Shown piece by piece: positions 59,047 to 64,000 of a DNA stretch of 64,000 nt (positions are counted from its first letter, which is position 1; every line of letters starts with the position of its first letter). The translations under genes and the position numbers were made by a program. Location of the stretch: positions 17,201-81,200 of the forward strand of contig JAKOGH010000662.1 of NCBI GenBank assembly GCA_024811115.1. Reading direction: 5' to 3'. The notes under the pieces were generated by a model. It saw only the letters and a list, made by a program, of their open reading frames with translations, searched no databases and was not told the DNA's origin. This DNA is from Terana coerulea. Taxonomy: Eukaryota; Basidiomycota; Agaricomycetes; Polyporales; Phanerochaetaceae.

Positions 59047-60900
59047 GATGTACGCTAAGAGCACAATGACTGGTCCAGATGAAGGGTGAAAAACGAATGC
59101 ACTAGAGTCTGAATAAAAGCCATGTCATTAGGGTGCGTCGGCGCTGTATGGATACGCACCTTCGGCGTGTACAGCCCCTCTGATACTTACTAATCAGCGC
59201 AATAAGTAGTAAATATCCGGGTAAAGGCGTTTCGTACAGAGCACAGGCATGGTACGGCCTTTTATAGGACCTTCGAAGATACTAAGTAATCTTCGCAGGC
59301 GAGAATGGTGGATAGTGATCACACACCGAGGGTGGAATACAATCATCATCATTGCGCTCAAAGGCAGTTCTGAGGTGTCATATGTCTGTTGGTAAGATAT
59401 CGAGAGATGGGTTGATTCTTCTGCAAGCGTGCAAGTAGTGGAAGCAGGCTAGAAAACGATGCGATAGGTAGTTCTACCGCTACCAACGGAGTCCGAGTTA
59501 CTATGATGAGTCTTGAAGCACTTGATAGATGAAGGAAGTCATGCGAGCACATCTAGACAGCGCGTGGTGCAGGGTAGAAGCTCAGAAGGCGTGTACCCTC
59601 TTCTCGCTTTCCAGTTCACAGTGCAGTGACTCCGACAAACCCCCTGTCGCCGTATTTGCGCGCTTGAATGGGCGCTCGACTGAGCGCTGAGCGCCGTGGC
59701 CCAACGCGCATAAGCAAATTCCCACGGAAGGTCATGTCTATCCTTTACCTCACACGAATCCCTGTGTCGCCAAAATGTACCTACCGGCATGTGTACCCTT
59801 GAAACAACACTCTCCAATGAAGTAATTTCATCACGCTCATATATGTCCCTTTGCCTAATAAGTACAGAAGCGCGGATATTGTGGCGTTTTCCGCCACGAA
59901 GCGCACCGGGTTCGGCCACTGTCCCGGGAACGCTACCATCTTCAAACCTCAAAGTTCAGCACCTATGATACCGAGGTCTGGTTCTGCCCTCATGGTCGGC
60001 TGCATCTGTACAAGCTCCAATGAACGGTCCGCTGATGTTATTGAAGCCGCTGTGCCAGAGGGAACCTGGTTACCTTACTAGTGGTAAGCTTCAGTTGACA
60101 CATGTGAGACTGTGGGATTAATCTCCTTCCATCTCACCTGCGGTCGAAGGCTATACCGTGCGGAGCGCAGAGATGCCGGACAGTTGGCGAAGGTTCGACT
60201 TCCATGCAAACTCTACGCTTTCGTATGTCTGCATCTTTGGTCGAATCCCCTGCAATCACGATACGGTATCTACCGGTGACCACGGCGCGTTCCGGGCACA
60301 CGTTGCTTCGCTTCCACGGGCTTCTGCTATCCCCAGGCCTCGACATAGAGCAATACGAAGATACAACAGACCAGACTACCGACACACTGGGACTCTCATG
60401 TCATTGGATTGCAAGCTTGCGCGCTGGGCAAGATACAGCAACGGAAGAGGCCAATGCTATAGGCCTCCGATTTCCGGTTCTCACGTTCGCTTCTATTGGA
60501 AGACTCATTTGCAGGCGGCGGTGAATTTCGCAATACCTTTACAGGCTGAGGCCAACTAGTATTGTTCCGAACCTTGAGATTACCCTCGTATTGCCAACTT
60601 AGGGTGTGACGTAAAGTACAGGTACGCTGCCTCATTGGTAGGAAGCCTTGAAAAATGTCCTGACATGGGCATAATATGGGGTCGGGACGCACGGAAGCCT
60701 GCAGTCGCATCTACCCGGCACAATGAACCCAGATGCTTGCGCTGAGCACGTGTACCTGAAGAATTCTCATAGTGAGTGAGTATTTTGCATATCATGATTC
60801 ATACTGATGTGAAGCTCGGACAGATTTTAGGATGTGTTGTGTCTCTCACGTATGGCTGCTCGACGCTTGCACAGGCTTGAAAGATGACAGTCACGTCTAA
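59047..60900. other. Intergenic, no supported gene
   Basis: Open frames such as 59539-59952 (minus) and 60158-60559 (plus) overlap in several frames and lack motifs. Nothing can be supported. Confidence 0.4.
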
Positions 60901-60914
60901 TTCAGGCGTGTGCA

Positions 60915-61012
60915 CGGCGGTGTTCCTCACGGGGAAAGTCCGGGCCAGCGGACCTCCGAAGGACGTTTGTAGCCCTCCGGTCCACTGCCCCGTAGCGGAA
61001 AGCAACGAGACA
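60915..61012. mobile_element. Short relative of the DUF6589-element termini (MITE candidate)
   Basis: About 100 bp similar to the two outer ends of the 8.57-kb element joined directly. Left-end blocks (GTCCGGGCC, GGACCTCCGAAGGACGT) are followed by right-end blocks (CCCTCCGGTCC, CCCGTAGCGG, AACGAG). This is what an internal deletion derivative would look like. Exact boundaries and a target-site duplication were not found. Confidence 0.6.
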
Positions 61013-61649
61013 AGGTGCTATTGGAAAACGCAGAGGCGGGGCGCATGTCATCTCGATCTTACACCCGTTAGGTACGCAGATTAATTAAGCAAGAGTCATG
61101 CAACCACTTCAGACGACCGATATGATACAGTTCTACGACACTATCCGGTACTTTCAGGGCGTAGGCACGGGCAATACGCTGGCTCTGAGAGAAGCAGAGT
61201 CATGTGTAATTGCGCTGCGGACCTCACTTGTGCCCGGAGTCCCGTGGTCAAGCAGTACCGCCCTGTAAGCCTTCCCTTCCATGTTGCGCATCCAGGGAAT
61301 CTTGATGCCGTAACGCTCTGCTGCATGCATCATTCAACTTGGTCAAACAGGACATTGGGAACGACACCTGTTAAGAGCGCAGGCTTACCGCATCGGTGCG
61401 TGCACGCTGCTCCTTATCGGAGCGTGGTATACAGCGTAACTGATGATAATCTCCAATTTAGATTTGATGATGTTGTGGTAGCTTCACGGTGTCCGAAGGC
61501 TCCATGTTCCACCGCGCGTTATGATCCCAGGGTACCTGCACCTTACCATTGAACCACCTCGTCGTGCGTTAAGTCCTCCCCCGTCCTTTGAGCTTGTGGA
61601 GCCGCCGTGCAGGCCAAGCTTACCCGATTTCCTTCGCAGAATCTCCATA
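61013..61649. other. 5' flank of the P450 gene
   Basis: Likely promoter and leader of the P450. No coding content recognised. Confidence 0.4.
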
Positions 61650-63692
61650 ATGTCCCAACTCGCTATATATGCTTGTTATGCCATTTCCTTAACCTTCCTC
61701 CTTAGTTGTTATAACGCGATTCGAGTAAGTGCCATATACTTGCTGCGTACCGATTTTGGGCTTACAAAACAACGTCTCAGCTTCGTCACATCCCTACGGA
61801 AGGCGGGTCATCAATACCCATACTGTCTTACGTTGGAGCGTACAGGTTCGTAGCAGATGCAAACTCGGTTATACAACGAGGCTATGAGAAGGTGTGGTAC
61901 GCTTTTAATTGTACTCATACCTGTACTCATGCGCGGCAACGCATCTTTCAGCATAAGGGCAACGCGTTCAAAGTCGCCGTATTCGATCGTTGGGTGGTTG
62001 TCCTTACCAGCGCAAAGCTCATTAACGAAGTTCAAAAGCTCCCGGATGAAGTGGTGTCACTTGCTAATGGGATCTGTGATGTACGTGCAACCACAGTATG
62101 TTGCACTGTGACCCTGGACCGTCTGATGTCTCGAATGCAGTTTCTTGGCTTTCATTACATCTTTGGGTCATGGCTTCGTGATGATCCAGTCCAGTCGCAA
62201 GCGAGAATTGTACAAGCGCACTTCACCAAGAACCTCTCTGTATTCTTCAACGACATTTACGAGGAAATAGACATGGCGTTTCAGGAGCTTGTCCCTGCTC
62301 GCGACACAGGTTCGTCATTTTATGTTCTTTGAACGCAACGTGATGCTGACCGTAATGCTACTTCGCATTGTATAGAATGGATAGCAGTGACAGCCACTGA
62401 CGTTACGCTGCAAAATCATTGCTCGTGCAGGCAGTCGCATCTTTGTCGGCCTTCCGCTAGGTAGGTGTTATCACCTTCAGCGAAGCTTACACTTTACTCA
62501 TAACCTACAGCTCGCAATCAGGGGTATCTTGACAGCTCCGTTCAATTCACTGCGGACGCCGCTGTGGCCTTGAAATTCCTCGCTTTCCTCCCTCCATTAG
62601 TGAAGCCTTTGGTCGGGAGATTCATCTCCGCTGTTGACCGCCACATCAGGCACACTCTCGACTATCTCCAACCGGTGGCACAAGAACGCATTGCGCTTTT
62701 GGACAAATGGGGGATAAGTGGATTGACAGGCCGGTGCGTAGAGTATGTGCTCAAGCTGAGGCTACAACTGAGTGTTGGTGCACCAGAACGACATGCTGCA
62801 ATGGTGCATTGAGGAGCTCAAGCTCCGAGGCCTGGGTATGGAGGATTTGGCGCGCATGATGCTCTTCATGGACTTTGCGTCCATAGATGCGACTACTGCT
62901 GTATGTCATGAGCTTATGTGACGGCTAGCCTGGTCGATACTCATGGACATTTTGACCTTACAGTCTTTCACACACGCACTCTATGCCCTTGCCGCGAGGC
63001 CTCTGCTGACCCAACTTCTCCAAGGCGAAGTTGATGAAGTAGTCGCAGCACGGGGATGGTCTAAGGACGCCATCGACCACATGCATAAGCTCGACAGTAT
63101 GCTGCGGGAGAGTCAAAGGTACACAGGGTTGCATCTCAGTGCGCATCGTCCTCGTCAAAAACGGTTTTATGACTGACATAGAGGCTGCCTGCATGCACAG
63201 CATCACTATTTCGCACCTCCCTAGTACCATTCACTCTGTCTAATGGGTTGTATGTTCCAAAAGGTACTCTCATTGCAGCAGCAGCCCGGGCAACGCATCT
63301 CGACGATGAGTATTATCCGGACCCAACCCTATTCGACCCATCGCGTTATGTTCAAGACAACCAAGACAATGAAGAGAACCCGTCGTCTAGGAACGCACAT
63401 TTTGTTACTACCTCCGCCACTTATCTTCCATTTGGGCATGGCAGGCACGCATGGTGAGTTTTCCTGCAGTCCATTCAGTGTGTCAACACCTGCTCATGAG
63501 CCTAGTCCTGGGCGTTTCCTCGCTGCCATGGAGGTTAAGGTCATGATGGCCTACATTCTCTCTCGCTACGACATTTGCCTAGAAAACAATGGCGGGCAGC
63601 CTGATCCCTTATTTGTCGGACTCAGTATATTGCCGGACCCGGCTGTAAAGGTCATGTATCGGAGAAGGACAAGGAGCGCAAGCGATATGTAA
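61650..63692 (+). CDS. Cytochrome P450, CYP512-like (ent-kaurene-oxidase-like group)
   Basis: Exon 1 (61650-61724) encodes a short N-terminal membrane helix, IYACYAISLTFLLSCY. Exon 2 (from 61781) begins LRHIPTEGG, typical of this group. Then FKVAVFDRWVVVLTSAK; FHYIFGSWLRDDP; MLQWCIEELKLRGLGMEDLA; the I-helix region LFMDFASIDATTA/SFTHALY around the intron 62900-62963; K-helix MLRESQR (about 63097-63117); and the heme loop LPFGHGRHAC-PGRF (about 63424-63510). The cysteine codon is split by an intron (TG at 63454-63455, then T after 63511). The stop is at 63690-63692. Exons join in frame as far as I checked, length about 500 residues, so it looks functional. CYP512 members in polypores oxidise terpenoids, which would suit the UbiA-type cyclase 25 kb upstream, but the link is inference. 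Confidence 0.82.
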
Positions 63693-63810
63693 TAGCATGT
63701 ATCAGAGTCCTAGTGTTGTAGTCAATCAACTCTTCTCAGTTTCTTCGCCCCTCTATCTTTGCATGGTGGATATCTCAATACCAGTTGAGGCGACTGCGCC
63801 CGTGTCCAAA

Positions 63811-64000
63811 TCAAATCCCACGAGAGTGCAGACAGGTTTTATGTAGGATTGTTAGTTCGCTTAATAGAGGTCGGCCGGGTCTCCATGTCACAAGGCCATA
63901 TGGGGCGTTGCGGCGATCTTTTGCAAGGTGTTCGTACTGCACATCGTTCAAGTCAAAGACGAGCACGGCGTGCGAGTGCAAAACGTACTTAGCTAGCAGC
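63811..64000 (-). CDS. Partial ORF entering from beyond the window edge
   Basis: Minus-strand frame open from the window end to a stop at 63813-63811. It includes HAVLVFDLNDVQYEHLAKD and RRNAPYGLVTWRPGRPLLSE. Codon use looks coding. The family is not recognised and the start is outside the window. It would be convergent with the P450. Confidence 0.4.
   Translation of the reverse strand, partial: LLAKYVLHSHAVLVFDLNDVQYEHLAKDRRNAPYGLVTWRPGRPLLSELTILHKTCLHSRGI

Noticed and set aside
1..64000. CRISPR arrays, bacterial operons, rRNA or intact tRNA genes
   Set aside because: No regularly spaced repeats, Shine-Dalgarno-like gene packing or RNA gene signatures; introns and element content are eukaryotic.

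Overview
The window is nuclear DNA of a filamentous basidiomycete, most likely a wood-decay agaricomycete. Genes are cut by many 47-60 bp GT-AG introns, and several families typical of that group are present: DUF6534 membrane protein, DUF6589 protein, NRPS-like A-T-R reductases, multi-copy P450s, and Copia and chromodomain Gypsy retrotransposons. The order is inference; I cannot name the species.

Layout. 0.7-12.6 kb: an NRPS-like adenylation-thiolation-reductase gene (copy 1) cut by a Copia element with two LTRs that read identical, then a P450 3' fragment and a SAM-dependent methyltransferase. 13.5-30.8 kb: a gene-poor, AT-rich mobile-element graveyard. It holds a MITE with telomere-like motifs, a 3.5 kb element with arms of about 1 kb, a decayed chromovirus with a truncated Copia inside it and a MITE inside its 3' LTR, and a solo LTR split by another insertion. 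33-36.7 kb: an intact MDR-type alkenal/double-bond reductase, an intact UbiA-type membrane terpene cyclase-like gene and an unclear ORF. 37.4-51.3 kb: a second NRPS-like gene (copy 2) whose 5' part is broken by small indels and by two insertions at the same site. One is a short non-autonomous LTR element. The other is an 8.57 kb element carrying a DUF6589 gene and a divergent RecQ-like helicase gene. 52-64 kb: GMC oxidoreductase and EGT1 remnants, an intact DUF6534 gene, a short relative of the large element's ends, an apparently intact CYP512-like P450, and a partial ORF at the edge.

How it fits together. Two A-T-R reductases, a UbiA-type cyclase, an MDR reductase, a methyltransferase, P450s and a GMC oxidoreductase suggest a secondary-metabolite (terpenoid/aryl-acid) locus that mobile elements are dismantling. 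Both A-T-R paralogues are hit in the adenylation half. The most novel object is the DUF6589 + RecQ-helicase element at 39024-47596. It has imperfect TIRs and a visible 8-bp target-site duplication, so it looks like a self-contained DNA transposon rather than two host genes.

Single-base frameshifts recur through otherwise well-conserved reading frames, even in the apparently newest element. Some 'pseudogene' calls may therefore reflect uncorrected base-call indels.
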